Origin: Micromonospora_G sp040676775
Lineage (GTDB): Bacteria > Actinomycetota > Actinomycetes > Mycobacteriales > Micromonosporaceae
Reading direction: 5' to 3'
DNA: 64,000 bases
Assembly (NCBI RefSeq): GCF_040676775.1
Contig: NZ_JBFAPP010000008.1
Span: 1 to 64,000, forward strand
Each line of letters begins with the position of its first letter. The first letter of the stretch is position 1. The translations under genes were made by a program, and so were the position numbers. Shown piece by piece: positions 42,850 through 50,480 of the stretch. The notes under the pieces were generated by a model. The model was not told the DNA's origin. It saw only the letters and a program-made list of their open reading frames with translations, and did no database searches.

Positions 42850-43242
42850 TCAGCCCTGGTCGAGTTGGGCGGTGGCGTACTCGCCGACGGTCGTCTGGTC
42901 GACCAGGCAGCCGGTGTAGGTGGTGAACTCGTCCCGTTCGCCGGTCAGCGACTGCCAGGCGGCGCGGGCGGCGGGTGGGTCGAAGCGGGTGAGCAGGGTG
43001 GCGGCGTACACCTTGCCGGCGGGGGTGCCGTGCTTGAGCAGTTCGCAGATGTGCCGGCGTACCTCGTCCAGCCGGCTGGGCAGCGCCACCTCGAGCGTGT
43101 GGTACGCCTCGGTCGCCGGCAGGATCCGGCCGGCGAAACCCACTCCGCCGAACGCCACCGCGTCGGCGCTACGGAGTTGGTCCACCGCCGCCTCGATGCC
43201 GTCGCCCGAGGCGGGGGAACCCGGTGCGGGGGAATCAGCCAT
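42850..43242 (-). CDS. Conserved-looking hypothetical protein
   Basis: The 130-residue soluble protein has SPAPGSPASGDGIEAAVDQL at its start and helical stretches such as LDEVRRHICELLKHGTPAGK and AARAAWQSLTGE. The pattern suggests a small alpha-helical (HEAT-like) fold. The family is not recognised. It is 70 bp upstream of paralogue 3 on the same strand. Coding is supported by its conserved-like sequence and clean start; function is unknown. Confidence 0.6.
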   Translation of the reverse strand: MADSPAPGSPASGDGIEAAVDQLRSADAVAFGGVGFAGRILPATEAYHTLEVALPSRLDEVRRHICELLKHGTPAGKVYAATLLTRFDPPAARAAWQSLTGERDEFTTYTGCLVDQTTVGEYATAQLDQG

Positions 43243-43276
43243 GTCTTTGATTCTGCCCCAATCGAGCCGTTCCGAA

Positions 43277-43332
43277 CCCGGATCCCGGTGGAGATTGCCG
43301 CCCGTCCAGCAGCATCCCCACCGGGATCCGGG
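43277..43332. terminator. clpB terminator hairpin
   Basis: CCCGGATCCCGGTGG at 43277-43291 pairs perfectly over 15 bp with 43318-43332, with a 26-base loop. It starts 5 bp after the clpB stop on the minus strand. Confidence 0.75.
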
Positions 43333-43336
43333 CCGA

Positions 43337-45928
43337 TCAGCCGGCGGAGACCGTCAGCGCGTCCTTGCTCTCGGCCAGCTCCACCCGGACCACGTCACCG
43401 TCACGGATCTCACCGGCGAGCAGCGCCCGGGCCAGCCGGTCGCCGATCGCCGACTGGACCAGCCGGCGCAGCGGGCGGGCACCGTAGATCGGGTCGTACC
43501 CGTGCTGGGCCAGCCAGTCGCGGGCCGGGTCGTCGACGACCAGCGCGAGCCGCCGGTCGGCCAGCCGCCGACGCAGCCGGTCGAGCTGGATGTCCACGAT
43601 GGACCGCAGGTCGTCGCCGGTCAGGGCCGCGAAGACCACGATGTCGTCGAGCCGGTTGAGGAACTCCGGCTTGAAATGGGTACGGACGACCGCGAGCACC
43701 GCGTCGCGCCGCTGCTCCTCGGTGAGGGTCGGGTCGGTGATCAGTCCCGAGCCGAGGTTCGAGGTGAGGATCAGGATCGCGTTGCGGAAGTCGACCGTGC
43801 GCCCCTGACCGTCGGTGAGCCGGCCGTCGTCGAGCACCTGGAGCAGCACGTCGAAGACGTCCGGGTGGGCCTTCTCCACCTCGTCCAACAGCACCACGGA
43901 GTACGGCCGGCGGCGCACCGCCTCGGTGAGCTGGCCGCCCTCCTCGTACCCGACGTAGCCGGGCGGGGCACCGACCAGGCGCGCCACCGAGTGCTTCTCG
44001 GCGTACTCGCTCATGTCGATGCGTACCATGGCCCGTTCGTCGTCGAAGAGGAACTCGGCCAGGGCCTTGCCCAGCTCGGTCTTGCCGACGCCGGTGGGGC
44101 CGAGGAAGAGGAAACTGCCGGTGGGTCGGTCCGGGTCGGCGACACCGGCCCGCGCCCGGCGGACCGCGTCGGCGACCGCGCCGACCGCCTCGGGCTGCCC
44201 GACGACCCGGGAGCCGAGCGACTCCTCCATCCGGAGCAGCTTGGCGGTCTCGCCTTCGAGCAGCCGGCCGGCGGGGATGCCGGTCCAGGCGGCGACCACG
44301 GCGGCGATGTCGTCGGCGCCGACCTCCTCCTTGAGCATCGCCCCGGCCGCCTGGAGTACGGCGAGTTCCGCCTCGGCCCGCGCCAGTTCGCCCTGCATGG
44401 TGGGGATGCGGCCGTAGCGCAGCTCGGCGGCCAGTTCCAGTTCGCCGTCACGCTCGGCCCGCTCGGCCTCGCCGCCGAGCCGTTCCAGCTCCTCCTTGGC
44501 GGCGGAGAGCCGGGTGATGTGCTCCTTCTCCAGCCGCCACCGGTCGCTGAGAGCGGTGAGCTGTTCGCGCTTGTCGGCCAGTTCCTTACGAAGCCGGGTC
44601 AGGCGCTCGGCGGAGGCGGCGTCCGGCTCCTTGGCCAGCGCCATCTCCTCGATTTCGAGGCGGCGTACGGCCCGCTCGATCTCGTCCACCTCGACCGGCC
44701 GGGAGTCGATCTCCATCCGGAGCCGGGAGGCGGACTCGTCCACCAGGTCGATCGCCTTGTCGGGCAGGAAGCGCTCGGTGATGTACCGGTCGGACAGCGA
44801 CGCGGCGGCGACCAGTGCGGCGTCGGTGATCCGTACGCCGTGGTGCACCTCGTAGCGCTCCTTGAGCCCGCGCAGGATGCCGATGGTGTCCTCGACGGTC
44901 GGCTCGCCGACCAGCACCGGCTGGAACCGGCGCTCCAGCGCCGGGTCTTTCTCGATGTGCTCGCGGTACTCGTCCAGCGTGGTCGCGCCGACCATCCGCA
45001 GCTCGCCGCGGGCCAGCATCGGCTTGAGCATGTTGCCGGCGTCCATCGAGCCCTCGCCCTTGCCGGCGCCGACCACGGTGTGCAGCTCGTCGAGGAAGGT
45101 GATCACCTGGCCGTCGGAGCCCTTGATCTCCTCCAGCACCGACTTGAGCCGCTCCTCGAACTGGCCGCGGTACTGCGCCCCGGCCACCATCGCGCCCAGG
45201 TCGAGCGAGACCAGCTTCTTGTCCCGCAGCGACTCCGGTACGTCACCCGCGACGATCCGCTGGGCCAGGCCCTCGACGATCGCGGTCTTGCCGACGCCGG
45301 GCTCGCCGATGAGGACCGGGTTGTTCTTGGTACGCCGGGAGAGCACCTGGATCACCCGGCGGATCTCCGAGTCGCGCCCGATCACCGGGTCGATCTTGCC
45401 GGCACGGGCGCTGGCGGTCAGGTCGACGCCGTACTTCTCCAGTGCCTGGTAGGTCTGCTCGGGGTCGGCGGTGGTCACCCGGCGATCGCCACCCCGTACG
45501 GTCGGGAACGCCGCGACCAGGTCCTCCTCGGTGACACCGGCGGTCTTGAGCGCCTGGGCCACCGCGCCGCCCACCCGGGCCAGGCCGGCGAGCAGGTGCT
45601 CGGTCGAGGTGTACTCGTCGCCGAGCGGTCGGGCGATCTGTTCGGCGGCGCCGATGGCGTTGGCGAACTCGCGGGACAGGCTGGGTTCGGCGACGCTGGC
45701 GCCGCGTGCGGCGGGCAGGTTCTCCACTGCTCGGGCGGCGGCCCGACGGATGTCCGCCGGGTTGGCGCCAACGGCGCGCAGCAGGCCACCGGCGGTCGAG
45801 CCACCGGTGTCCAGCAGCGACAACAGCAGGTGCCACGGTTCGACGGTGGCGTGGCCGCGCTGGTTGGCGATGGCGACCGCGCCGGTGATGACTTCGCGGC
45901 TCTTGGTGGTGAGACGTTCGGCGTTCAT
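43337..45928 (-). CDS. clpB: Chaperone ClpB (Hsp100 disaggregase)
   Basis: ClpB is a hexameric ring that, with DnaK, pulls proteins out of aggregates using ATP. The 863-residue protein has the Clp N domain (ITGAVAIANQRGHATVEPWH). A first AAA module follows with GEPGVGKTAIVEGLA near residue 206, then the coiled-coil middle domain (about 400-530, rich in Glu, Arg and Leu) that distinguishes ClpB. A second AAA module has LFLGPTGVGKTELGKALA near residue 605. Length and domain order are canonical. Its promoter region holds an HspR-type inverted repeat at 45971-45997, placing it in the same heat-shock regulon as dnaK. Confidence 0.97.
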   Translation of the reverse strand: MNAERLTTKSREVITGAVAIANQRGHATVEPWHLLLSLLDTGGSTAGGLLRAVGANPADIRRAAARAVENLPAARGASVAEPSLSREFANAIGAAEQIARPLGDEYTSTEHLLAGLARVGGAVAQALKTAGVTEEDLVAAFPTVRGGDRRVTTADPEQTYQALEKYGVDLTASARAGKIDPVIGRDSEIRRVIQVLSRRTKNNPVLIGEPGVGKTAIVEGLAQRIVAGDVPESLRDKKLVSLDLGAMVAGAQYRGQFEERLKSVLEEIKGSDGQVITFLDELHTVVGAGKGEGSMDAGNMLKPMLARGELRMVGATTLDEYREHIEKDPALERRFQPVLVGEPTVEDTIGILRGLKERYEVHHGVRITDAALVAAASLSDRYITERFLPDKAIDLVDESASRLRMEIDSRPVEVDEIERAVRRLEIEEMALAKEPDAASAERLTRLRKELADKREQLTALSDRWRLEKEHITRLSAAKEELERLGGEAERAERDGELELAAELRYGRIPTMQGELARAEAELAVLQAAGAMLKEEVGADDIAAVVAAWTGIPAGRLLEGETAKLLRMEESLGSRVVGQPEAVGAVADAVRRARAGVADPDRPTGSFLFLGPTGVGKTELGKALAEFLFDDERAMVRIDMSEYAEKHSVARLVGAPPGYVGYEEGGQLTEAVRRRPYSVVLLDEVEKAHPDVFDVLLQVLDDGRLTDGQGRTVDFRNAILILTSNLGSGLITDPTLTEEQRRDAVLAVVRTHFKPEFLNRLDDIVVFAALTGDDLRSIVDIQLDRLRRRLADRRLALVVDDPARDWLAQHGYDPIYGARPLRRLVQSAIGDRLARALLAGEIRDGDVVRVELAESKDALTVSAG

Positions 45929-45970
45929 GGGCTCCCCTGGATCGGCGTGTCCACTGGTGACGACACAACC

Positions 45971-45997
45971 AGAGTTGAGTCTATTCCGCTCAACTCT
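45971..45997. promoter_or_regulatory. HspR-type operator (HAIR) upstream of clpB
   Basis: AGAGTTGAGT at 45971-45980 and GCTCAACTCT at 45988-45997 are inverted with one mismatch across a 7-base spacer. This fits the HspR-associated inverted repeat CTTGAGT-N7-ACTCAAG apart from the outer base. It lies 43 bp upstream of the clpB start. Confidence 0.8.
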
Positions 45998-46109
45998 ACG
46001 CTGTGACGTCGATCACTCCGGAAACCGGATTCCCGCCACCATCCCGGCCGTGATCAGCACACTTCCGGTCGCTCGCAGCTGTGTGAAGGCACACGGTAGC
46101 GTTGCTGCC

Positions 46110-46610
46110 GTGCGAGTACGCGTAGAACAGACCGCCCTGCCCGGGATCGGCGTGCGTCACGACATGGTGACCACGTCCGGGCGCCGGCTCGGGGTGGTCA
46201 CCCATCGGAACGGTCGACGCGATCTGGTCTTCTACGATCGCGACGACCCCGACGCCTGCACGGCGGACATCCCGCTGACCGACGACGAGGCGGAGGCACT
46301 GGCCGACATCCTCGGCGCCTCGCTGATGCTGGGCCAGCTCTCCGGGCTGCGCCAGCAGGCCGCCGGACTGCTCACCGAGCAGATCTCCATCCCGGCAGGG
46401 TCACCGTACGTCGGGCGTCGACTGGGCGACACCAAGGCTCGCACCCGGACCAGCGCCTCGATCGTGGCAGTGCTGCGCGAGCGCGAGGTCATCGCCTCCC
46501 CCGATCCCTCGTTCCGCTTCGAAGCCGGCGATGTGGTGGTCGTGGTCGGTACCCGCACGGGTCTCGACGGCGTCACCGCGATCCTCGCCGACAGCGATCC
46601 GGACGGCTGA
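46110..46610 (+). CDS. TrkA-C domain regulatory subunit of a cation/proton antiporter (KhtT-like)
   Basis: The 166-residue soluble protein begins VRVRVEQTALPGIGVRHDMV and ends in a TrkA-C (RCK_C) fold (ISIPAGSPYVGRRLGDTKAR, then RFEAGDVVVVVGTR). This matches the KhtT subunit of K+/H+ antiporters, which senses nucleotides or pH on the cytosolic face. It precedes the antiporter gene by 6 bp, so they form a two-gene operon. GTG at 46110 fits the family N-terminus; the much longer open frame to 45471 is antisense to clpB and rejected. Confidence 0.88.
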   Translation: MRVRVEQTALPGIGVRHDMVTTSGRRLGVVTHRNGRRDLVFYDRDDPDACTADIPLTDDEAEALADILGASLMLGQLSGLRQQAAGLLTEQISIPAGSPYVGRRLGDTKARTRTSASIVAVLREREVIASPDPSFRFEAGDVVVVVGTRTGLDGVTAILADSDPDG

Positions 46611-46616
46611 TCGCGG

Positions 46617-47828
46617 ATGCACGATCAAACAGTCCTGCTCGTCGAAGTCGGCGCGCTGCTGCTCGGGCTCGGCCTGCTCGGCCGGCTGAGCCGCCGGATC
46701 GGGCTCTCCCCGATCCCGCTCTACCTGCTGGCCGGCCTGGCCTTCGGACACGGCGGCATCCTGCCGCTCTCGGCCAGCGAGGAGTTCTTCGCCGTCGGCG
46801 CCGAGATCGGCGTGATCCTGCTGCTGGTCATGCTCGGCCTGGAATACTCGGCCAGCGAACTCGTCGGCAACCTCCGCTCGGCCGCCCCCGCCGGACTGAT
46901 CGACGGGCTGCTCAACGCACTGCCCGGCGCCGCGTTCGCGCTGCTGCTCGGCTGGGGCTGGCTGTCGGCCGTGGTGCTCGCCGGCATCACCTGGGTCTCG
47001 TCGTCCGGCGTGATCGCCAAGGTCCTGGCCGACCTGGGTCGGCTCGGTAACCGGGAAACCCCGGTCATCCTCTCGATCCTGGTCATCGAGGACCTCGCGA
47101 TGGCGCTCTACCTGCCGCTGGTGACCGCGCTGCTCGCCGGCATCGGGCTGTTCGGCGGGGCGCAGGCGCTGGCCATCGCGGTCGCCACGGTCATCGTGGT
47201 GCTGGTCGTCGCGATCAAGTACGGGCACGTCATCTCCCGGATGTTCGCGCCACAGGACCCGGAGGCGCTGCTGCTCGGCGTACTCGGGCTGACCCTGCTG
47301 GTGGCGGGCCTGGCAGCCGGGCTGAAGGTCTCGGCGGCGGTCGGCGCGTTCCTGGTCGGCATCGCCCTCTCCGGGCCGGTCGCACACCACGCGACCGAAC
47401 TGCTCTCACCCCTGCGGGACCTGTTCGCCGCCGTCTTCTTCGTCTTCTTCGGGCTCGCCACCGACCCCGCCGACATGCCGCCGGTACTGCTGCCGGCGCT
47501 GGGGCTGGCCGTGGTCACGATGGGCACGAAGGTGCTGACCGGCTACCTGGCCGCCCGCCGGGTCGGGATAGCCCTGCCGGGCCGCTGGCGTACGGGACTC
47601 GCACTGATGCCACGCGGCGAGTTCTCGATCGTCATCGCCGGACTGGCGGTCACCTCCACCGGGGCGGCGATCGAACCGCAACTCGCCCCGCTCGCCACGG
47701 CATACGTGTTGATCACCGTGGTCAGCGGTCCGATGCTGGCTCGACTGCCGGACATGCGCTGGTTCAAGGACTGGTTGCGCCGCAAGGCTCAGGCGTCGGC
47801 GCTCAAGCCGGCACCGGCAGTCGACTGA
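46617..47828 (+). CDS. CPA2-family cation:proton antiporter (KhtU-like)
   Basis: The 403-residue membrane protein has about 12 helices and CPA2 motifs: LSPIPLYLLAGLAFGHGG near residue 30, EIGVILLLVMLGLEYS near 64, ITWVSSSGVIAKVLADLG near 123 and ILSILVIEDLAMALYL near 145 (the ED pair lies in the ion site). AVGAFLVGIALSGP follows near 243. It should exchange K+ (or Na+) for protons together with the KhtT-like subunit. No fused RCK domain is present, which agrees with a separate regulatory subunit. Confidence 0.9.
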   Translation: MHDQTVLLVEVGALLLGLGLLGRLSRRIGLSPIPLYLLAGLAFGHGGILPLSASEEFFAVGAEIGVILLLVMLGLEYSASELVGNLRSAAPAGLIDGLLNALPGAAFALLLGWGWLSAVVLAGITWVSSSGVIAKVLADLGRLGNRETPVILSILVIEDLAMALYLPLVTALLAGIGLFGGAQALAIAVATVIVVLVVAIKYGHVISRMFAPQDPEALLLGVLGLTLLVAGLAAGLKVSAAVGAFLVGIALSGPVAHHATELLSPLRDLFAAVFFVFFGLATDPADMPPVLLPALGLAVVTMGTKVLTGYLAARRVGIALPGRWRTGLALMPRGEFSIVIAGLAVTSTGAAIEPQLAPLATAYVLITVVSGPMLARLPDMRWFKDWLRRKAQASALKPAPAVD

Positions 47829-47950
47829 ATCGCCCCGGTACGGGGGACTCTCCGTACTTTTGGCGTAACGGCTTGATGAAATGGCACGTCAGGGTTCTTC
47901 CCCAGATCGGCGGCGGCACGCTACCGTGTCGCCGCAGCAGGTGGTGGTGT

Positions 47951-47975
47951 GCGCGGGACGCTGAGTGTCCCGCGC
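47951..47975 (+). promoter_or_regulatory. Leader hairpin upstream of conserved small protein
   Basis: GCGCGGGAC at 47951-47959 and GTCCCGCGC at 47967-47975 form a 9-bp perfect stem with a 7-base loop, 24 bp before the start codon. It could act in the 5' leader. Confidence 0.45.
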
Positions 47976-47999
47976 TCGCGAGAGCGGAAGGTCGGCCCG

Positions 48000-48431
48000 G
48001 TGAGCGTGCAGCAGACCGCGTTCCAAGGCTTCTCCAACCCGGTGGACCCGTCTCCCACCGAGTTGCGCGCATGGGCCTACCAGCCCGATTCGGTGCCGCT
48101 GCAATCCATGCCACAGGACTGGGACCTGCTGGTCTCCGGTGACCGGCTGATCACCACCCTGTTCGACCTGGCGATGGACCGGTCCTGCCCGGCCCGCCGG
48201 TTCGCCCTGCACTGCCTCTACATCTACGCGGCCGACGGCATCCGGACGAAGTTCCGTGCCCACCCGAAGCGGCGGCTGCGCAAGCTGGTCGAGCAGGCCG
48301 AGCAGGGCGGCGACGAACAGATGCAGGTCTGGGCGCACAACAGTCGGGTGCTGCTGGCCAAGCCGGAGCTGTTCAACTACCACGACTGGTGCGAGGGCGG
48401 GCTGGTCCGCCAGAACCGCCGCCTCGCCTGA
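48000..48431 (+). CDS. Conserved hypothetical soluble protein
   Basis: The 143-residue protein contains SPTELRAWAYQPDSVPLQSM, DWDLLVSGDRLITTLFDLAM, FALHCLYIYAADGIRTKF and basic HPKRRLRKL, ending WCEGGLVRQNRR. The pattern is strongly coding and helical. I recall it as a widespread actinobacterial protein without assigned function, but cannot name a family. GTG 48000 has GGAAGG eight bases upstream; GTG 48006 is also possible. Confidence 0.75.
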   Translation: MSVQQTAFQGFSNPVDPSPTELRAWAYQPDSVPLQSMPQDWDLLVSGDRLITTLFDLAMDRSCPARRFALHCLYIYAADGIRTKFRAHPKRRLRKLVEQAEQGGDEQMQVWAHNSRVLLAKPELFNYHDWCEGGLVRQNRRLA

Positions 48432-48518
48432 CCGAGCAACAGCCCTCGACGTTGCGGCCCGGAGCGGCCGGCAGCCCCCGTTGATCCTGCCGGCCGCCCC
48501 GGGTCGGACTCGGGCCCG
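48432..48518. other. Short region between convergent genes
   Basis: 87 bp, G/C-rich, between the conserved protein and the membrane protein that converge here. No strong hairpin was identified. Confidence 0.25.
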
Positions 48519-49370
48519 TCAGATGCGGGCGCGGAACACGGCAACCGTGGCGCCGACCGCGATGTTGAGGACCGGCAGAGTCGCCAGGACAGCCAGGTCG
48601 ATCAGCGCCCAGCTTCCCGTCGACCAGGCTCCCATTGCCACCAGGTCGCTCGCGGCGCTGCTGACGACGACGTAGAGGAAGGCGAGCCCCAACGAGATCG
48701 TGACCCGTTCATCCACAATGGACCAGATGATCGCGGCGACGGCGAGCGTCTGCCACACCGTACGGCCGGCGGTCTGGAACGCCGGTTCCTGCGCGATCGT
48801 CCCGTACCCCTGGAGCGTGACCGACACCAGCGGTACGAGCAGCATGAGGTGCAGTGACCTCGGCGCCGTCACCGCCCCGCGTCCGACGAGCGGAATCAGC
48901 AGCACTACGGCGAGCGGCAACGGCCACGACGACGAGAACTCGTAAATGCCCTGGCGGGCGACCGCGTCCAGCACGAACGCCCCGGCCGTCAGCACGGTCG
49001 CCGCAAGGTACGCCCCCCGGAAGACCGCCACCATCGCCAACACACACGCGGCGACGACGACGAGGCTCGCCCCTACCGAATGGCGCGTCATCTGCCAGAG
49101 CACGTCGCCGCCGGCCACGATCAACAACATCAAGGCAGCGGTACGCAGAGACACCCGCCAGGAATGCCCGACCGTACGGCGACCGTGTGCACCGGCCCGG
49201 ACCCGGAGCGCGCCGAGGATCAGCCCGCGTACCTCCCGCCACTGCGGACGGCTCCGGTCCGGCGGGGACGAGTCCATCAACACGGCCAGCATCTCGGCGC
49301 CCCGGGCCCGCCGGTAAGCCTTGGGGTAGAGGCGCAACCAGCCCGCGTACCGTCGCTCCAGCTCGGTCAT
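48519..49370 (-). CDS. Polytopic membrane protein paired with PadR regulator
   Basis: The 283-residue protein has a cytosolic N-terminus (MTELERRYAGWLRLYPKAYR) and about eight hydrophobic segments. The N-terminal RRYAGWLRLYPKAYRRARG pattern is often found in actinobacterial proteins encoded after PadR-type regulators. It overlaps the padR-like gene by ATGA, so both are translated together. Likely a target or partner of that regulator; function unknown. Confidence 0.78.
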   Translation of the reverse strand: MTELERRYAGWLRLYPKAYRRARGAEMLAVLMDSSPPDRSRPQWREVRGLILGALRVRAGAHGRRTVGHSWRVSLRTAALMLLIVAGGDVLWQMTRHSVGASLVVVAACVLAMVAVFRGAYLAATVLTAGAFVLDAVARQGIYEFSSSWPLPLAVVLLIPLVGRGAVTAPRSLHLMLLVPLVSVTLQGYGTIAQEPAFQTAGRTVWQTLAVAAIIWSIVDERVTISLGLAFLYVVVSSAASDLVAMGAWSTGSWALIDLAVLATLPVLNIAVGATVAVFRARI

Positions 49371-49702
49371 GCCAGACCCGCCGCGGGTCGTGGTGCCGGC
49401 GAGAAGGCCGTCCGGTCGGTCACGACCCTGGCCGCGGCCGCCATCGCCTCGGCTTCCGATCGCAGGGCGGCCGCCCCGTCCGGGGTGAGTCGGTAGTAGC
49501 GCCGGGCGCGACCGTTGACGATCTCCTCGTGGGTCGAAACCACGTACCCCTCGCCGGTGAGCCGGTCGAGCGCGGCATAGAGCGTGCCAGTGGCGAGCCG
49601 AACCCGCCCCCGCGACAGCTCACCGGCCCTGGTCATGATCGCGTAGCCGTGCAGCGGCTCGTCCTGCAACGCCGCCAGGATGAAGTACGTAGGTTCCCGC
49701 AT
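49367..49702 (-). CDS. PadR family transcriptional regulator
   Basis: The 111-residue winged-helix protein begins MREPTYFILAALQDEPLHGY and has RVRLATGTLYAALDRLTGEG (recognition helix), then the wing and RRYYRLTPDGAAALRSEAEA. This is the PadR hallmark order. ATG 49702 is taken; GTG 49714 would add four residues. A CATATG inverted repeat about 20-45 bp upstream is a likely operator, implying autoregulation. The membrane protein gene downstream overlaps it. Confidence 0.87.
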   Translation of the reverse strand: MREPTYFILAALQDEPLHGYAIMTRAGELSRGRVRLATGTLYAALDRLTGEGYVVSTHEEIVNGRARRYYRLTPDGAAALRSEAEAMAAAARVVTDRTAFSPAPRPAAGLA

Positions 49703-49722
49703 CCGTGAACTCACCCACCCAC

Positions 49723-49745
49723 CATATGCCGACGACCGACATATG
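49723..49745. promoter_or_regulatory. Probable PadR operator
   Basis: CATATGCCGAC at 49723-49733 is mirrored by GACCGACATATG ending at 49745 as an imperfect inverted repeat. The outer CATATG hexamers are 17 bp apart. PadR operators are often ATGT-N8-ACAT-like. It lies just before the PadR start codon, over the likely promoter. Confidence 0.55.
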
Positions 49746-49767
49746 CAAACCCCCCCCACCCGAAACA

Positions 49768-49849
49768 CGCGACGATCTTGCAGTTGTGGCGGTTGACGAA
49801 TGTGGATGAAACACGTGAATTGGGGCACCACAACTGCAAGATCGTCGCG
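49768..49849. repeat. 82-bp palindromic element with 22-bp perfect arms
   Basis: The arm at 49768-49789 (starting CGCGACGATCTTGCAG) is the exact reverse complement of 49828-49849. The loop is 38 bases and unrelated in sequence to the 61-bp palindrome at 13.7 kb. It is followed by a G-rich run at 49853-49900 with a repeated GGGGCGGGC unit. Confidence 0.8.
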
Positions 49850-49852
49850 GGC

Positions 49853-49900
49853 CCCGGGGTGGGGGGTGGGCGGGGCGGGCGGGGCGGGCGGGGCGGGCGG
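49853..49900 (+). repeat. GGGGCGGGC tandem G-rich tract
   Basis: A nine-base unit of GGGGCGGGC type recurs three or more times, giving many G runs of three or four that could form a G-quadruplex. It sits between the palindrome and the hspR terminator and codes for nothing convincing. Confidence 0.55.
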
Positions 49901-49957
49901 TACGGGCCGGGAGCCCCCGTGGATCCCGGCCCGTGCCGGCATCCTCAAGGTAGGGCA

Positions 49958-49991
49958 ACGCCCCGCAGTTCCGGGGGGAAATGCGGGGCGT
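49958..49991. terminator. Terminator of the dnaK operon
   Basis: ACGCCCCGCA at 49958-49967 pairs with TGCGGGGCGT at 49982-49991 around a 14-base loop. It is 22 bp past the hspR stop on the minus strand. Confidence 0.7.
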
Positions 49992-50013
49992 CGTGGTATC
50001 CGAACGGGCCGGG

Positions 50014-50454
50014 TCAGCGGGGGCGGGGGCGCCAGACGACCAGGGCGGTCGAGACCTGGTTGGTCGGTACGAGGTCGCGGCGCGGGAACGGGCCGCTGAC
50101 CGCCAGGGCCTCCAGTTCGGCAACCCGCCGGTACGCGTGTTCCAGCTCGGCTTCCATCTGCGCCATCCGCTGCTGCAACTCGTCGACCAACTGCTCCAGG
50201 CCGATGATCCGCTTGATGCCGGCGAGGTTGACCCCGTCGTCCTGACTGAGTCGCTGCACCTCACGCAGCAGGGCGACGTCGCGCACGCTGTAGCGCCGCC
50301 CACCGCCGGCCGCCCGACCGGGCTGGACCAGGCCCATCCGGTCGTACTGGCGCAGCGTCTGGGGGTGCATTCCCGCCATCCGCGCCGCTACCGAGATCAT
50401 CAACACCTTGGCATCGGACGACGTCTCGACCGAGATGATGATTTCCTCAGCCAT
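50014..50454 (-). CDS. hspR: HspR, MerR-family heat-shock repressor
   Basis: HspR represses dnaK and clpB by binding HAIR inverted repeats, with DnaK as co-repressor. The 146-residue protein has a MerR-type helix-turn-helix (VLMISVAARMAGMHPQTLRQ, then YDRMGLVQPGRA near residue 37), a wing (GGGRRYSVRDVALLREVQRL) and a coiled coil (EQLVDELQQRMAQMEAELEH). Last gene of dnaK-grpE-dnaJ-hspR, the classic actinobacterial order. ATG 50454 has GGAGG nine bases before it, better than GTG 50460. Matching operators are at dnaK and clpB. Confidence 0.95.
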   Translation of the reverse strand: MAEEIIISVETSSDAKVLMISVAARMAGMHPQTLRQYDRMGLVQPGRAAGGGRRYSVRDVALLREVQRLSQDDGVNLAGIKRIIGLEQLVDELQQRMAQMEAELEHAYRRVAELEALAVSGPFPRRDLVPTNQVSTALVVWRPRPR

Positions 50455-50480
50455 CGCCACTCACCTCCGCATCACGACCA

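Noticed and set aside
42920..46006. 1028-residue open frame on the plus strand
   Set aside because: It is antisense to clpB, has the composition of a GC-rich shadow (long runs of Gln, Glu, Arg and Gly), and shows no domain. clpB on the minus strand is certain.
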